Below are positions 1 to 9,489 of a stretch of DNA of 64,000 bases, in pieces. Source of the DNA: JAKALD01 sp963817785 (GTDB lineage Bacteria > Pseudomonadota > Gammaproteobacteria > Burkholderiales > SG8-39); NCBI GenBank assembly GCA_963817785.1, contig CAWFPL010000008.1, positions 930,001 to 994,000 on the forward strand. The letters are read 5' to 3'. The stretch's first letter is position 1. Every line of letters begins with the position of its first letter. The notes under the pieces are model-generated. The model was not told where the DNA came from, did no database searches, and worked only from the letters and a program-made list of their open reading frames with translations. The translations under genes and the position numbers were made by a program.

Positions 1-1
1 C

Positions 2-1063
2 TGGATCTTTCCGACACGCCCGTCCATGCGCCTGATTTCCGACACAGTGGTATTCGGCAGCCAGACGACGCCGCGCTTCAACACAATCTCGATCGCCGGC
101 GCCCACATGCGCGACGCCGGCTGCACAGCCGCCGAGGAGATCGCCTATACGTTGGCCAACGGTCTTGCCTACGTCGACGAGCTGATCAAGCGCGGCGGCA
201 GCGCCGACCAGTTCGCCAAGCGCCTGTCGTTCTTCTTCTATGTACATATGGACCTTTTCGAGGAGGTCGCCAAGTTCCGCGCGGCCCGACGAATCTGGGC
301 TCGCTTGCTTAAAGAACGCTATGGCGTCACCGACCCCAAGGCGCAGATGTTCCGCTTCGGCGTCGTCTGTGGCGGCTCGTCTCTCGTGGCGCCGCAGCCC
401 TACAACAACGTGGTGCGTGTCGCGACCGAGACGCTTGCCGCAGTCATGGGAGGCGCTCAATCGATCTTTACGTGTGCGTACGACGAAGCCTTCCAGATCC
501 CGACCGAATTCTCGGCCGAGCTGGCGTTGCGCACGCAGCAGATTGTCGGCTACGAGAGTGGCGTGGCGCGCACCGTCGATCCCCTCGGGGGGAGCTATTA
601 CGTCGAATATCTCACCGACCAGATGGAAGACAGGATCATTGCGTTGATGAAGGAAGTCGAGAATCACGGCGGCGCCGTCAAGGCAATCGAGGAGGGGTGG
701 CTTCAGCTTCAGGTCGCTCGGCGCGCCCACGAGCGCAAGGTGCAGGTTGACAGCGGCGAGCGACCAGTGGTTGGCTTGAACTGCTTCCGGCGCGAAGATC
801 AACAGGTCGCTCCGGGAGAGATGTTCCATCTGGATCCTCGCGTCAGCCAACGCGTGCTCGAGAATTTCGAGGCGGTGCGTACGCACCGAAACGGGGCAGA
901 GGTCAAGCGCACCCTTGACCGCCTTGCGCAGGCGTGCGCGAAGGACGACGAGAACCTGATGCCCTACCTCATCGACTGCTGTCACGCCTACGCTACGGTT
1001 GGCGAGATGGTCAGCCGCCTCAAGGCCCAATGGGGGGAATTTCGGGAGCCAGTACGCCTATGA
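2..1063 (+). CDS. Acyl-CoA mutase large subunit, methylmalonyl-CoA mutase family, C-terminal part
   Basis: The 5' end lies outside the window; the frame is open from base 2 and already inside the mutase barrel (FPTRPSMRLISDTVVFG). The stretch PQPYNNVVRVATETLAAVMG and the DPLGGSYYVE motif are typical of the substrate-binding TIM-barrel subunit of B12-dependent acyl-CoA mutases. The protein ends right after the barrel without a cobalamin domain, which instead is encoded by the next gene (TGA/ATG overlap at 1060-1063). That split arrangement is known for isobutyryl-CoA and 2-hydroxyisobutyryl-CoA mutases and some methylmalonyl-CoA mutase-like enzymes. The residues that set substrate specificity are in the missing N-terminal part, so the substrate cannot be read here. 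Confidence 0.92.
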   Translation, partial: WIFPTRPSMRLISDTVVFGSQTTPRFNTISIAGAHMRDAGCTAAEEIAYTLANGLAYVDELIKRGGSADQFAKRLSFFFYVHMDLFEEVAKFRAARRIWARLLKERYGVTDPKAQMFRFGVVCGGSSLVAPQPYNNVVRVATETLAAVMGGAQSIFTCAYDEAFQIPTEFSAELALRTQQIVGYESGVARTVDPLGGSYYVEYLTDQMEDRIIALMKEVENHGGAVKAIEEGWLQLQVARRAHERKVQVDSGERPVVGLNCFRREDQQVAPGEMFHLDPRVSQRVLENFEAVRTHRNGAEVKRTLDRLAQACAKDDENLMPYLIDCCHAYATVGEMVSRLKAQWGEFREPVRL

Positions 1064-1482
1064 GCACATCATCACCCGCCACCACCCCATCCCTGCGCGG
1101 CAAGCGCATCCTGATTGCCAAACCCGGTCTGGACGGCCACGACGTGGGCGCCAAGGTGATCGCCTTGGCACTACGCGATGCGGGGGCCGACGTGATCTAC
1201 ACGGGACTGCGCAAGACTCCCGGTTTCATTGCACGTGCCGCGGTTGACGAGGACGTCGATGCCGTGGGGTTGTCAATTCTATCCGGCAGCCACAACGATC
1301 TGGTTGCCGAGACCATGGAGGAGCTGCGCGCCTTGAACGCCGTGGAGATTCCCCTGTTCGTTGGCGGCACCATTCCCGCTCATGACCAAGAGACGTTGCG
1401 CGCGCAAGGCGTGCGCGGGGTGTTCACGAGCGACATGCTGTTGGAGGACGTAGTCGCTTCGATTGCACGCAGTCTCTCATGA
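1060..1482 (+). CDS. Cobalamin-binding small subunit of acyl-CoA mutase
   Basis: A 140-residue stand-alone B12-binding domain. It carries the base-off/His-on signature DGHDVGAK (DxHxxG) near residue 22 and the downstream LSILSGSH and GGTIP motifs that cradle the cobalamin tail. The start at 1060 overlaps the stop of the large subunit (ATGA), implying translational coupling and a 1:1 complex. It should bind adenosylcobalamin and pair with the upstream barrel subunit to rearrange the carbon skeleton of an acyl-CoA. The following CoA-transferase starts inside its stop codon. Confidence 0.93.
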   Translation: MSTSSPATTPSLRGKRILIAKPGLDGHDVGAKVIALALRDAGADVIYTGLRKTPGFIARAAVDEDVDAVGLSILSGSHNDLVAETMEELRALNAVEIPLFVGGTIPAHDQETLRAQGVRGVFTSDMLLEDVVASIARSLS

Positions 1483-2603
1483 GCCTGCCCCTGGAAGGCG
1501 TGCGGGTCATCGAGGTGGGCCATATGCTCATGGGGCCCTACTGTGGCATGCTGCTCGCCGACCTCGGCGCGCAAGTGATCAAAATCGAGCCGCCCGAGGG
1601 CGACATCGGCCGAACCATCAGCCCCCACTGGATTGGCCCTCACAACGCCTATTTCGCCAGCCTCAACCGCAATAAGCAGAGCGTAGTGCTGGACCTCTCG
1701 TCTGTGGCTGGCCAAGAAGACTTGGGGAAGCTGGTGCAAGGCGCCCGCGGCCTGGTCACCAACTTGCGGCCTACGGCGATTCGCAAGCTTGGCCTGACCT
1801 ATGACCGTCTCAAGCGCTGGAATCCTAGCATCGTCTGCGTGGCGTTGACGGGCTACGGCCTCGATAGCCCTTACGCCGACCGTCCGGCCTACGACTACGT
1901 GATTCAGGCACTGACCGGCGTGATGGCGCTCACCGGCGACCCCGAGGGGCCGCCCACCAAGACCGGGTATTCGGCGGTGGACAACTCAGCGGGCATCATG
2001 GGTGCCGTCGGTTTGCTCGCCAAGCTGGTCGAAGGCAAGGGCGGCCAGATCGACATAGCAATGTACGATGTCATGCTGTCTCAGCTCAATTACCTCGCCG
2101 GCGCCTGGCTTAACGTGGGCGAGCGGGCCGAGCGATACCCGCGGTCCGCTCATCCTTACATCGTGCCGGCCCAGATCTTCCCGACCTGTGACGGCTGGGT
2201 AACTCTGTTCATCACCCACGATGACTTCTGGCGGCGGTTCTGCCTGGAGGTATCGCGGCCAGAATGGGTCGACGATGTGCGGCTAGCGACGATGGCAGCT
2301 CGGCGTGAAAACCGCAGCTTAGTCCTCAATCTAGTAAGTGGTGTCCTGGCCGCCGATACCACTCAGCGCTGGGTGGCGCGACTCGCGCCCCTGGGCATCG
2401 TGATTGCCGGCGTCGAGAGCCTGGAGGCTGCGCTGGCAAGCGAGCATACGCGGTCCCGGGATATGGTCGTCGAGATACCGGCAGCGGGCGCGTCACTCCG
2501 TGCGGTGGGCAATCCGATCAAACTTTCCGGCGCCCGGGATCACTTCACGCCGCCGCCACAGCTCGGCGAACACAACGCAACCCTGCTCTCGGAGGGCCGA
2601 TGA
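1479..2603 (+). CDS. CaiB/BaiF family (class III) CoA-transferase
   Basis: A 374-residue protein opening with the family start LEGVRVIEVGHMLMGPYCG, followed by LADLGAQVIKIEPPEGD and the NRNKQSVVLDL stretch. The YDYVIQALTG segment contains the catalytic Asp region of formyl-CoA-transferase-like enzymes. It would move CoA from one acyl group to a free carboxylic acid. Its place between the mutase subunit and the MeaB chaperone, with ATGA overlaps at both ends (1479 and 2600), suggests that it makes the CoA ester rearranged by the mutase. The actual acid is unknown. Confidence 0.9.
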   Translation: MSLPLEGVRVIEVGHMLMGPYCGMLLADLGAQVIKIEPPEGDIGRTISPHWIGPHNAYFASLNRNKQSVVLDLSSVAGQEDLGKLVQGARGLVTNLRPTAIRKLGLTYDRLKRWNPSIVCVALTGYGLDSPYADRPAYDYVIQALTGVMALTGDPEGPPTKTGYSAVDNSAGIMGAVGLLAKLVEGKGGQIDIAMYDVMLSQLNYLAGAWLNVGERAERYPRSAHPYIVPAQIFPTCDGWVTLFITHDDFWRRFCLEVSRPEWVDDVRLATMAARRENRSLVLNLVSGVLAADTTQRWVARLAPLGIVIAGVESLEAALASEHTRSRDMVVEIPAAGASLRAVGNPIKLSGARDHFTPPPQLGEHNATLLSEGR

Positions 2604-3508
2604 CAGCGATACGCGCACCCGAGTTGTTTGATCGTCGCGCGCTTGGCCGTGCGTTGAGCAGAGCGGCGCGCGCCACCGCCAGTGAGATCCTGCGCGATCC
2701 ACTACGAGCGGTCACCCGAGCGCCGCGCATCGGCGTCACTGGCACTCCTGGCGTCGGCAAAAGTTCACTTATCGGACGGCTTGCTCGCCATCGGGTCGAG
2801 CGGAACGCGCCGCTGGCAGTGATCGCAGTCGACCCTTCCAGCCCGCGCAGCGGAGGCTCGCTGCTTGGAGACCGCGTGCGGATGGAGGACTTGGCCGATG
2901 ACCCTCGCCTGTACATTCGCTCGTTACCTAGCGGCCAGGCGCACGATGGGCTGGGTGACAACCTTCCGGAAGTGCTGGCGGCGGTCGACCAGTTCAATTT
3001 CACCGAGGTCATCCTCGAGACGGTCGGCGTCGGCCAGACAGGATACGGCGTGCGTCAGCTGGTGGATGTCGAAGTGCTAGTCCTCATGCCGGGCCTCGGG
3101 GACTCGGTCCAAGCGATGAAGGCGGGGATACTCGAGACGGCCGACGTCATTGTCATCAATAAAGCCGACCTGCCCGGCGCGGAGCGAACCATGACTGAGT
3201 TGCGCTCAGTCTTGGGAACCCGCTCAGACGCGGATTGCCCTCAGCTGCTCATGGTGCACAAGGACGACGACAGCGGAGTTCGCCGACTGAGCGAGGTACT
3301 CGACGGCGAACTTGAGCGAGCCCGTAAGCGCACGGGCAACGGAGCTTGGCGGCGTCGAGTCAACCGTTATCGAGTGCAGAGCCTGATCGCTCGGCAGTTG
3401 GTGGAGACACTGGCCGCGCTACCGGAGACAACGTTCGATCGGTCCCTCGAGCACATCTATCGGGACGTGATTGCGAAAATGACTCGGTTAGTCAACGGTA
3501 CGCGGTGA
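2600..3508 (+). CDS. MeaB/ArgK-type GTPase chaperone of the B12 mutase
   Basis: A 302-residue G3E-family P-loop GTPase. Visible motifs are Walker A GVTGTPGVGKSSL (about residue 45), AVDPSSPRSGGSLLGDRVRM, ETVGVGQ (switch/Walker B region) and the base-specificity motif NKAD (about residue 187). Members load adenosylcobalamin into acyl-CoA mutases and protect them from inactivation. It is the last gene of the four-gene overlapping operon, so its client is almost certainly the mutase encoded at the start of the window. Transcription then meets the convergent transporter operon. Confidence 0.93.
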   Translation: MTAIRAPELFDRRALGRALSRAARATASEILRDPLRAVTRAPRIGVTGTPGVGKSSLIGRLARHRVERNAPLAVIAVDPSSPRSGGSLLGDRVRMEDLADDPRLYIRSLPSGQAHDGLGDNLPEVLAAVDQFNFTEVILETVGVGQTGYGVRQLVDVEVLVLMPGLGDSVQAMKAGILETADVIVINKADLPGAERTMTELRSVLGTRSDADCPQLLMVHKDDDSGVRRLSEVLDGELERARKRTGNGAWRRRVNRYRVQSLIARQLVETLAALPETTFDRSLEHIYRDVIAKMTRLVNGTR

Positions 3509-3597
3509 TCGAGACGAATACACCGACCAGGAATACAACGTTCGTCACGGAGAGCCATACCTCGGGTCGTCGTGCATCCCATATGGCAGCCGTTCAG

Positions 3598-4341
3598 CTA
3601 CCTGCCGAGATAGGTGTCCACGACTCGCCGGTCATTGGAAAGCTCGGTGGCGGTACCCGAGAGCACGATGCGACCATGATCAATTACGAAAGCGCGATCA
3701 GCCATCGAAAGGCCAAGGGTCAGACTCTGTTCCGCTAGCACGATGCTCACGCCGTGCTCGCGCAGCTTCGACAATGTTTCGAAGACGGAGAGCACGATTT
3801 TCGGTGCGAGCCCTGTTGAGGGCTCATCCAGAAGAAGCACACGCGGATCGGTCATCAGTGCGCGAGCAATGGCCACCATTTGTTGCTCGCCGCCTGAAAG
3901 CGTCCCGGCGGGCTGGCGCAGCCGCTCGGCCAATACCGGAAACATGGCGAGCAGCCGCTCCTTGAGCTCGGCACGCCTGGGCGGGCCGCACAAGCGCCCC
4001 CCCAGGTCGAGGTGGTCGCCTACCGAAAGCCTTGGAAAGAGTTCCCGCCCGCTCGGCACATGGCCAATTCCCGCACGGGCGACGAGGTGTGGCGCGCGGC
4101 CCTCGATGGCCTCGCCGAAGAGCTGAACCCGCCCCTTGCGCGGCGCCAGGAGGCCGGCCACCGCGCGCAGCAGCGTGGTCTTTCCCGCCCCGTTCGCGCC
4201 GAGCACCACCGCGACTTCGTTCGCCCCCACTTCGAGCGACACGCCGTGCAAGATTGTGAGCGGACCAATTCCAGCGACCAACCCCTCGACGAGCAGCGCG
4301 GGTACTGGCGCACGCGGGCTCGTTCGGGGCGCGTGCGTCAT
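3598..4341 (-). CDS. livF: Branched-chain amino acid-type ABC transporter ATPase LivF
   Basis: A 247-residue ABC ATPase with Walker A GANGAGKTTLL, signature LSGGEQQM, Walker B VLLLDEPS and the switch His in VLAEQS. Its small size and final YLGR match LivF rather than LivG. The start overlaps the stop of the upstream permease-ATPase fusion (ATGA at 4338-4341). It is the last gene of a leftward operon whose binding protein starts near 8283. The substrate is uncertain; family members import branched amino acids, amides, urea or aromatic and aliphatic acids. The setting suggests the acid degraded by the flanking catabolic genes. Confidence 0.93.
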   Translation of the reverse strand: MTHAPRTSPRAPVPALLVEGLVAGIGPLTILHGVSLEVGANEVAVVLGANGAGKTTLLRAVAGLLAPRKGRVQLFGEAIEGRAPHLVARAGIGHVPSGRELFPRLSVGDHLDLGGRLCGPPRRAELKERLLAMFPVLAERLRQPAGTLSGGEQQMVAIARALMTDPRVLLLDEPSTGLAPKIVLSVFETLSKLREHGVSIVLAEQSLTLGLSMADRAFVIDHGRIVLSGTATELSNDRRVVDTYLGR

Positions 4342-6119
4342 TGCGGCTCTCCGAGATAGGCGCGCACCACCACCGGATTCTTCAATACCTTGGCTGGAAC
4401 ATCTTCAGCGATCTTGCGACCGAAATCGAGTACCACCATGCGGTCCGAAAGATCCGCAATCGCGGCGATCACATGCTCGACGCAAACGATTCCGGCAACC
4501 CCGAATTGCCCGAGCCTCCGGATGACCGTTCGTACGGATTCCTGCTCGTCGCGCGTCATCCCCGCCATGACTTCATCGAGAAGCACGAGGTCAGGCTGAA
4601 GGGCGAGAACACGTGCGAGCTCAAGTTCGCGTTGAAGGCCCGGCGTAAGACGTTCGGCCGGATCGAGCCATAGCCTGTCTAATCCGACTGTCCGCAAAAC
4701 CCATGCCGCGTGCGCGACCGCTCGATGCGACTGCCGGCCGTGGCGGCTGGCCATCACCACATTTTCCCAAACAGTCATGGAAGGCATGAGACGCGGAATC
4801 TGGAAGGTTCGCGCCATGCCCCTGTGCACGCGCCGGAACACAGGCAGCTTGATGACCGAGACGCCGTTGAAGCGGATGTCGCCGCCGCTGGGCGTTACAA
4901 AACCAGTGATGGCATTGAAGAGCGTGGTTTTGCCTGCTCCGTTCGCTCCGATGATGCTCACCGTTTCACCGCGCCGGATCGTGAAGGAAACCTCGTCCAA
5001 GGCGACCAGTCCGCCAAAGCGCACGCTGAGGTCCGTGACCTCGAGGACCGCCGTATCGCCCTCCGGTACAGGTGGCGCGAGCGGTGCCTCACCGACCGGC
5101 AGGCTAGGCGGGGCGAGAGCGGCCCTGCGGCGCAACCAGCCGTAGCGGTTTGCCAGTGAGACGAGTCCACCGGGCAAGGCAAGCACGGTGGCGATCACAA
5201 CGACCCCGTACAGCGCCAGCTCAAGGTTCGGGAAATATACGAGAAACTGCTCTCCCACCACCATCAGTACCGCGGTGCCGATCAGTGGCCCCCAGAGGGT
5301 GCCAATGCCACCGAAGAGCACGAAGACTACGGTGCGCAGATCGATCGCCGGGTCGAAGGCGCTCGAGGGATCGAGGTAGCTGCGGCTCCAGGCAACAAGG
5401 CCCCCCGCTAAGCCGGCCAGCACTGCGCTGAGAACAAACGCTATCACCTTGACACGCGTGGTAGGGACACCGAGCGCAGTGGCGGCATCCTCGTCCTCGC
5501 GCACGCTCATCGCATCTAGACCGAATCCGGAGCGTGCAAAGAAAGCATTCAGCGCGAAGGCCGCGCACGCAAGCAGGGCCATTCCCGCGTACACCGCGAC
5601 CGGCGTGAGCTGCGCAGGAAGCGTGACCCCCATGGAACCGCCGACGTAGTTCCAATCGGAGAACGCAACACTCAGAATTCGAGCCAGGCCGAACATACCA
5701 AGAGCGAAGAGAATTCCTCTAAGCCGCAGCATGATCGGCCCGAGGACCGCCGCGCTCACCGCGGCGACGACTCCTCCGAGCCCGATTGCGAAATACCACG
5801 GGACGTGGCCGTGCATTACGAACACGGCGGTACTGTACGCACCCAATCCGTAAAAGGAAGCCTGACCGAAGGACAAGTAGCCGGTGAAGCCGCTAATCAG
5901 ATTCCATCCGTACGCCAGCGCAACGAACGTCAGGACGTCGGTTGCAAGCTGCAGCGTATAGGCGGAGCCCGTGAACGGGATCGCGATGGCGAGAGCGACA
6001 AAGACAGCGCCAATCAGCGCAGCGCGTGCCAAGCTTTGCGAACCACCTACTTCCGAAATCCCCGCGCGACGAGCTGCTTCCGTCTTCTCGTCGCCCCCCT
6101 CTGTGATGTTGTTCTCCAA
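4338..6119 (-). CDS. LivM permease fused to LivG ATPase
   Basis: A 593-residue fusion. Residues of about 30-330 form a LivM-like permease with many hydrophobic segments and motifs such as YGWNLISGFTGYLSFGQASF and VVFVLFGGIGTLWGP. Residues of about 355-593 are a LivG-like ATPase with Walker A GANGAGKTTLF, signature-region LTPGLQRELELARVLA, Walker B LVLLDEVMAGM and the LivG-specific C-terminal KVLKNPVVVRAYLGE. Fused LivMG proteins are known in proteobacteria. The gene starts 2 bases from the livH stop. The signature loop lacks the usual LSGG, which is common in LivG of this type. Confidence 0.93.
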   Translation of the reverse strand: MENNITEGGDEKTEAARRAGISEVGGSQSLARAALIGAVFVALAIAIPFTGSAYTLQLATDVLTFVALAYGWNLISGFTGYLSFGQASFYGLGAYSTAVFVMHGHVPWYFAIGLGGVVAAVSAAVLGPIMLRLRGILFALGMFGLARILSVAFSDWNYVGGSMGVTLPAQLTPVAVYAGMALLACAAFALNAFFARSGFGLDAMSVREDEDAATALGVPTTRVKVIAFVLSAVLAGLAGGLVAWSRSYLDPSSAFDPAIDLRTVVFVLFGGIGTLWGPLIGTAVLMVVGEQFLVYFPNLELALYGVVVIATVLALPGGLVSLANRYGWLRRRAALAPPSLPVGEAPLAPPVPEGDTAVLEVTDLSVRFGGLVALDEVSFTIRRGETVSIIGANGAGKTTLFNAITGFVTPSGGDIRFNGVSVIKLPVFRRVHRGMARTFQIPRLMPSMTVWENVVMASRHGRQSHRAVAHAAWVLRTVGLDRLWLDPAERLTPGLQRELELARVLALQPDLVLLDEVMAGMTRDEQESVRTVIRRLGQFGVAGIVCVEHVIAAIADLSDRMVVLDFGRKIAEDVPAKVLKNPVVVRAYLGEPQ

Positions 6120-6120
6120 G

Positions 6121-6981
6121 CTACGCAGTTCGCCGGAAGCCTTGCGGCCGCATGACCATCACAAGGATCAACAGTGCGTAAGGCAGTACATTTTCCGCAT
6201 CACCACCCAGATAGTAACCCACTACCGATTGCCCGAGCCCGAGCAGCAGCGCGGCAATCGCCACCCCCACATAGTCCCCAAGGCCGCCCAGCGCGATGAT
6301 GACGAATGCCAGAATGGTGAGATTGTCGGCGGAGGCAGCCGCCATCGGGATGACCAGGATGAGCAAGGCGCCCGCCGCCGAGGCGAGTCCCACGCCGAGC
6401 GCGAACGCCACAAGCCGAACTCGCCCGACATCGATTCCGCAACAGGCGGCACCGGTCGAGCTCTGCGAGGCTGCCAATAGTGCTTTGCCGAACAGCGTCC
6501 GGTTGAGCCCGTAGTAGAGAATGAAGGCGATCGCCGCTGCGAACAGGCCGGAAGCCACCAATGCCTTACTCAAGGTCACACCGCCGATCGTCCACGTGGA
6601 CTGGAGATAGGGAAGCGATACGTAGTCCGATCCCCAGAGCTGCAGCGCCAGTTCGATCAACACGTAATTGAGCCCGAAAGTGATCATCAGACTCAGGAGC
6701 TCGGCCTTGCGTCCGAAGCGGACCAAGGGCTCGAGCAGCATCGGCTGAAGAATGCCCCCGACTACGAACATGACAACGAAGATGATCGGCAGAGCGACCA
6801 GCGGATTGACCCCCAGATGGGTCGTCGCCCAGAAGGTGAATAGTCCGGCCATGACGATGAAGCTACCGTGGGCGAGGTTCACCACCCCCATCACCCCGAA
6901 TATCAAATTCAGGCTCTGCGCGATGAGAACGTAGGTGCCACCCAGCAAGATGCCGTTGATCAGGAGCTGCAGCGCAAGCAT
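6121..6981 (-). CDS. livH: Branched-chain amino acid-type ABC transporter permease LivH
   Basis: A 286-residue inner-membrane permease with about eight hydrophobic helices. Family motifs are NGILLGGTYVLIAQSLNLIFGVMGVVNLAHG at the start and the cytoplasmic loop ALLAASQSSTGAACCGIDVGRV. It forms the transmembrane pore with the LivM half of the downstream fusion. The binding-protein gene lies 105 bases upstream, so the four genes probably form one leftward unit. Confidence 0.92.
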   Translation of the reverse strand: MLALQLLINGILLGGTYVLIAQSLNLIFGVMGVVNLAHGSFIVMAGLFTFWATTHLGVNPLVALPIIFVVMFVVGGILQPMLLEPLVRFGRKAELLSLMITFGLNYVLIELALQLWGSDYVSLPYLQSTWTIGGVTLSKALVASGLFAAAIAFILYYGLNRTLFGKALLAASQSSTGAACCGIDVGRVRLVAFALGVGLASAAGALLILVIPMAAASADNLTILAFVIIALGGLGDYVGVAIAALLLGLGQSVVGYYLGGDAENVLPYALLILVMVMRPQGFRRTA

Positions 6982-7086
6982 GTCCGCCCAGTCACTTCCG
7001 CAAGCCCGTCGACGCTCGACGCGGCGGCGGGAACCCCGCCCGCCGCGCGAACGCGCCGAACACCCGTACCCGCTATGCGCGCCTGA

Positions 7087-8283
7087 TTATTGGCCGGTAT
7101 AAGGCGCGACAAGCTTCGCCTCCGCCAAACTCGAGGGCGTAAGCAGCTTGATCTCACCGTTCTGGATCTGCACCAGCTCCTGCTCGTAGCCGAGCGCCAG
7201 TCCGCTGGGATCGACCTTATAAGTTCCCTGGACCGTGTCCACCGTGTGGTGCAGGAGCCACGTGCGGAGCTTTTCCTGATCGAGTGAGTGGGTGGCTTTG
7301 ACAGCAGCGCCGAGAACCTGTATCGCGGCATACCCGGAAGCCGCGTGGTAATCCGGGGAGCCATGAAACATCGCCTTGTAATGAGCGACAAATTCGCTGT
7401 TGCCCCGGCTCTTGAAGTTGTGCCACCAACCCGTATTGGAAATGATCCCGTTGGCGAGCGGACCGACCGCTTGCAGGAAGGAAGCCTCCACTGGCCCGAT
7501 TGTCTCGGCGAAATACTTCGGCGCAAAACCTTGCGCGTGAAGCGCCTTCGCAATGCCCACCGCATCCGGGAAGTAGGTGCAGCCAATCACCACGTCCGGC
7601 TGGGCGTTTTTGATCGCGAGCGCCATCGAGTTGAAGTCGGGTTCCGGAAGCGAATAGGTTGCCTTGTACACGACCTTCATCCCGAGCTTTTCCGCCTGGG
7701 CGATTCGCGCGTCGTAGCACACAAGCGAGAACGCAGACTTGAGCCCCAGCACAGCCACGGTCTTAGCCCCAGCGCGCTTCACCATGGGCAACAACGTGCT
7801 GAGGTAGCGCTCGGAGGAGGCGATACCCTGGAAGTTCCACTTGTTTCCGGGAACATAGATACCCGGCATCGACGCCTCAGGCTCCACGACGGCGTACTGG
7901 TACTTGTTGAACAAAGGAGCCACGGCATTGGTGACGCCGCTCGAATACGGACCGACGAGCAATGACGCCTTGTCTTCGGTAAGGAGCCTCGTGTAGAGCC
8001 GCACCGCGGTTCCGGGGTTGCTCTGATCGTCGTAGATTTTGAGTTCGATCTTGCGGCCCAGCCAGCCGCCATGCGCATTCGCCTCAGCGACTGCGAGTTT
8101 CATGCCGTTCAGGTTGTAGTCGGCGTCCACAGCGAAGGCACCGGTCTGCGAGCTTGTCGCCCCAACCACAATCGGCCCACCCGCCGCGTACGCGGCACCG
8201 CCGCACATGACAAACAGCGCAGCAGCGCGGAAGAGCATGCGCGCTCCTTCCCCTATCCGAAGTCTTGCTGAACCTGGGACCAT
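7087..8283 (-). CDS. Periplasmic substrate-binding protein of LivJ/LivK type
   Basis: A 398-residue type-1 periplasmic-binding-fold protein. An export signal (LFRAAALFVMCGGAAYA) is followed by the typical start IVVGATSSQTGAFAVDADYNLNGMKLAV and the YDDQSNPGTAVRLYTRLL segment. Two starts are possible. ATG 8283 has a strong AAGGAGG site five bases upstream, and ATG 8238 has its own AAGGAG site; I list the longer form. It captures the solute for LivH/LivMG/LivF. The ligand cannot be told from sequence, but the adjacent CoA-dependent catabolic genes suggest a carboxylic acid rather than leucine. Confidence 0.92.
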   Translation of the reverse strand: MVPGSARLRIGEGARMLFRAAALFVMCGGAAYAAGGPIVVGATSSQTGAFAVDADYNLNGMKLAVAEANAHGGWLGRKIELKIYDDQSNPGTAVRLYTRLLTEDKASLLVGPYSSGVTNAVAPLFNKYQYAVVEPEASMPGIYVPGNKWNFQGIASSERYLSTLLPMVKRAGAKTVAVLGLKSAFSLVCYDARIAQAEKLGMKVVYKATYSLPEPDFNSMALAIKNAQPDVVIGCTYFPDAVGIAKALHAQGFAPKYFAETIGPVEASFLQAVGPLANGIISNTGWWHNFKSRGNSEFVAHYKAMFHGSPDYHAASGYAAIQVLGAAVKATHSLDQEKLRTWLLHHTVDTVQGTYKVDPSGLALGYEQELVQIQNGEIKLLTPSSLAEAKLVAPYTGQ

Positions 8284-8772
8284 AAATGCCTCCTTGGGTT
8301 AACCACCGAAAGTCACTTCGCACTTGTTGTTTAACGCCCCATTCGAACGTTCGCGTCCCGATCGTGCGCGGCGCCGTGGCGCGACGGTACGGACGCCCCG
8401 AGGTGGCGCCCTCGTCTTGACAGGCCCCGCCCCCGCGAGCACTATGTCCGTACAAACGGATGTCCGACTTAATGTGAGCACTCGAAGAATGGATCATTCA
8501 AGAAGTGAAGTCAACTTAGGCCAGTGGCTCACCGAGAATGCATCTCATCGTGCGTTCCCTTGTGGCTTGCGCGACGAGGTTTGGCAGCCGCACTGGATCG
8601 CCCAACAGCCTGCTGCAACGATAGGTCGTGGCGTGATGCTGGGCAAATTGCCCATCATCAAGCTTGCGCCGTCCAAATGAGTGGACGGCATTCCTCGGTA
8701 CCCCGCCGGCTGCTAGGGTCTGCTTAGCCCGGCCATTGCTCCCTTTCTTGAGGTCCCCTCGAGACATACCTG
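8284..8772. promoter_or_regulatory. Divergent control region between the ABC operon and the MaoC operon
   Basis: A 489-base stretch with no convincing gene, between two divergent transcription units. It contains a TTGACA hexamer at 8417-8422 and a perfect 5-base dyad, TCCGT-ACAA-ACGGA, at 8447-8460. These could be promoter and operator parts; either of the GntR proteins encoded downstream is a candidate binder. This assignment is inference. Confidence 0.4.
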
Positions 8773-9291
8773 ATGCCCACGAGATCCAAGCAGATTGCCA
8801 ATGCACGCTACCGTGCCGACATTGGGCGGTACCTGGAGGACTTTAAGGTCGGCGACGTGTATGAGCATCGGCCCGGCAGGACGCTCACGGACGCGGACAA
8901 CATCCAGTTCTCGCTCCTAACGATGAATAACCACCCACTCCATTGCGACGCGGTCTACGCCCGAAACAGCGAGTTCGGGCGCCCACTGGTGAACAGCGCC
9001 CTTACGCTGGCCGTGGTGCTGGGCATGTCGGTAGCGGACGTCAGTGCCAAGGCGATCGCCAACCTCGGCTGGAGCGACATCAAGCTTTTAGCGCCGGTTT
9101 TCCCCGGCGACACCATTTACGCCGAGTCCGAGGTACTAGAGCTGCGAGAATCCAAGTCCCGTCCGACCCAAGGTGTAGTCACCGTGCGTACCACAGGCAA
9201 GAAAGCAGACGGCACGGTATTCATGACCTTCGTGCGCTCGGTATTGGTACCCAAGCGCGGCCATGGCGTCGGAGACGTCGCTAGCTATTGA
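8773..9291 (+). CDS. MaoC-like acyl-CoA hydratase
   Basis: A 172-residue single hot-dog-fold protein. The segment TDADNIQFSLLTMNNHPLH carries the Asp and His of the R-specific hydratase active site, followed by the GRPLVNSALTLAVVLGMSV helix and LLAPVFPGDTIYAESEV. It resembles MaoC-type hydratases acting on mesaconyl-CoA, itaconyl-CoA or other branched enoyl-CoAs. The product would be a 3-hydroxyacyl-CoA. It is separated from the dehydrogenase by about 200 bases without a recognisable gene, so it may be in the same transcript. The precise substrate is inference. Confidence 0.85.
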   Translation: MPTRSKQIANARYRADIGRYLEDFKVGDVYEHRPGRTLTDADNIQFSLLTMNNHPLHCDAVYARNSEFGRPLVNSALTLAVVLGMSVADVSAKAIANLGWSDIKLLAPVFPGDTIYAESEVLELRESKSRPTQGVVTVRTTGKKADGTVFMTFVRSVLVPKRGHGVGDVASY

Positions 9292-9489
9292 GAGGACCTG
9301 GGCACCGGCATAGTGTGCTGGGCCTCGAGTGGTGCATCGCAGCGAGGCCATCGAATACCAGCGCGGCGGCCTTTCGAGAGCGTACTCGAGGTGCACATCC
9401 GCTTTGCGGAGCGCTTGCCTTCTTTCGCACAGCTAGCCGTCACGACTCGGTCAGCTACGCACCGTAACATGTGTTGAGAGGATTTCTCC

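Noticed and set aside
8238..8283. Treating ATG 8238 as the only start of the binding protein
   Set aside because: A stronger AAGGAGG site precedes ATG 8283; the shorter start is kept only as an alternative.
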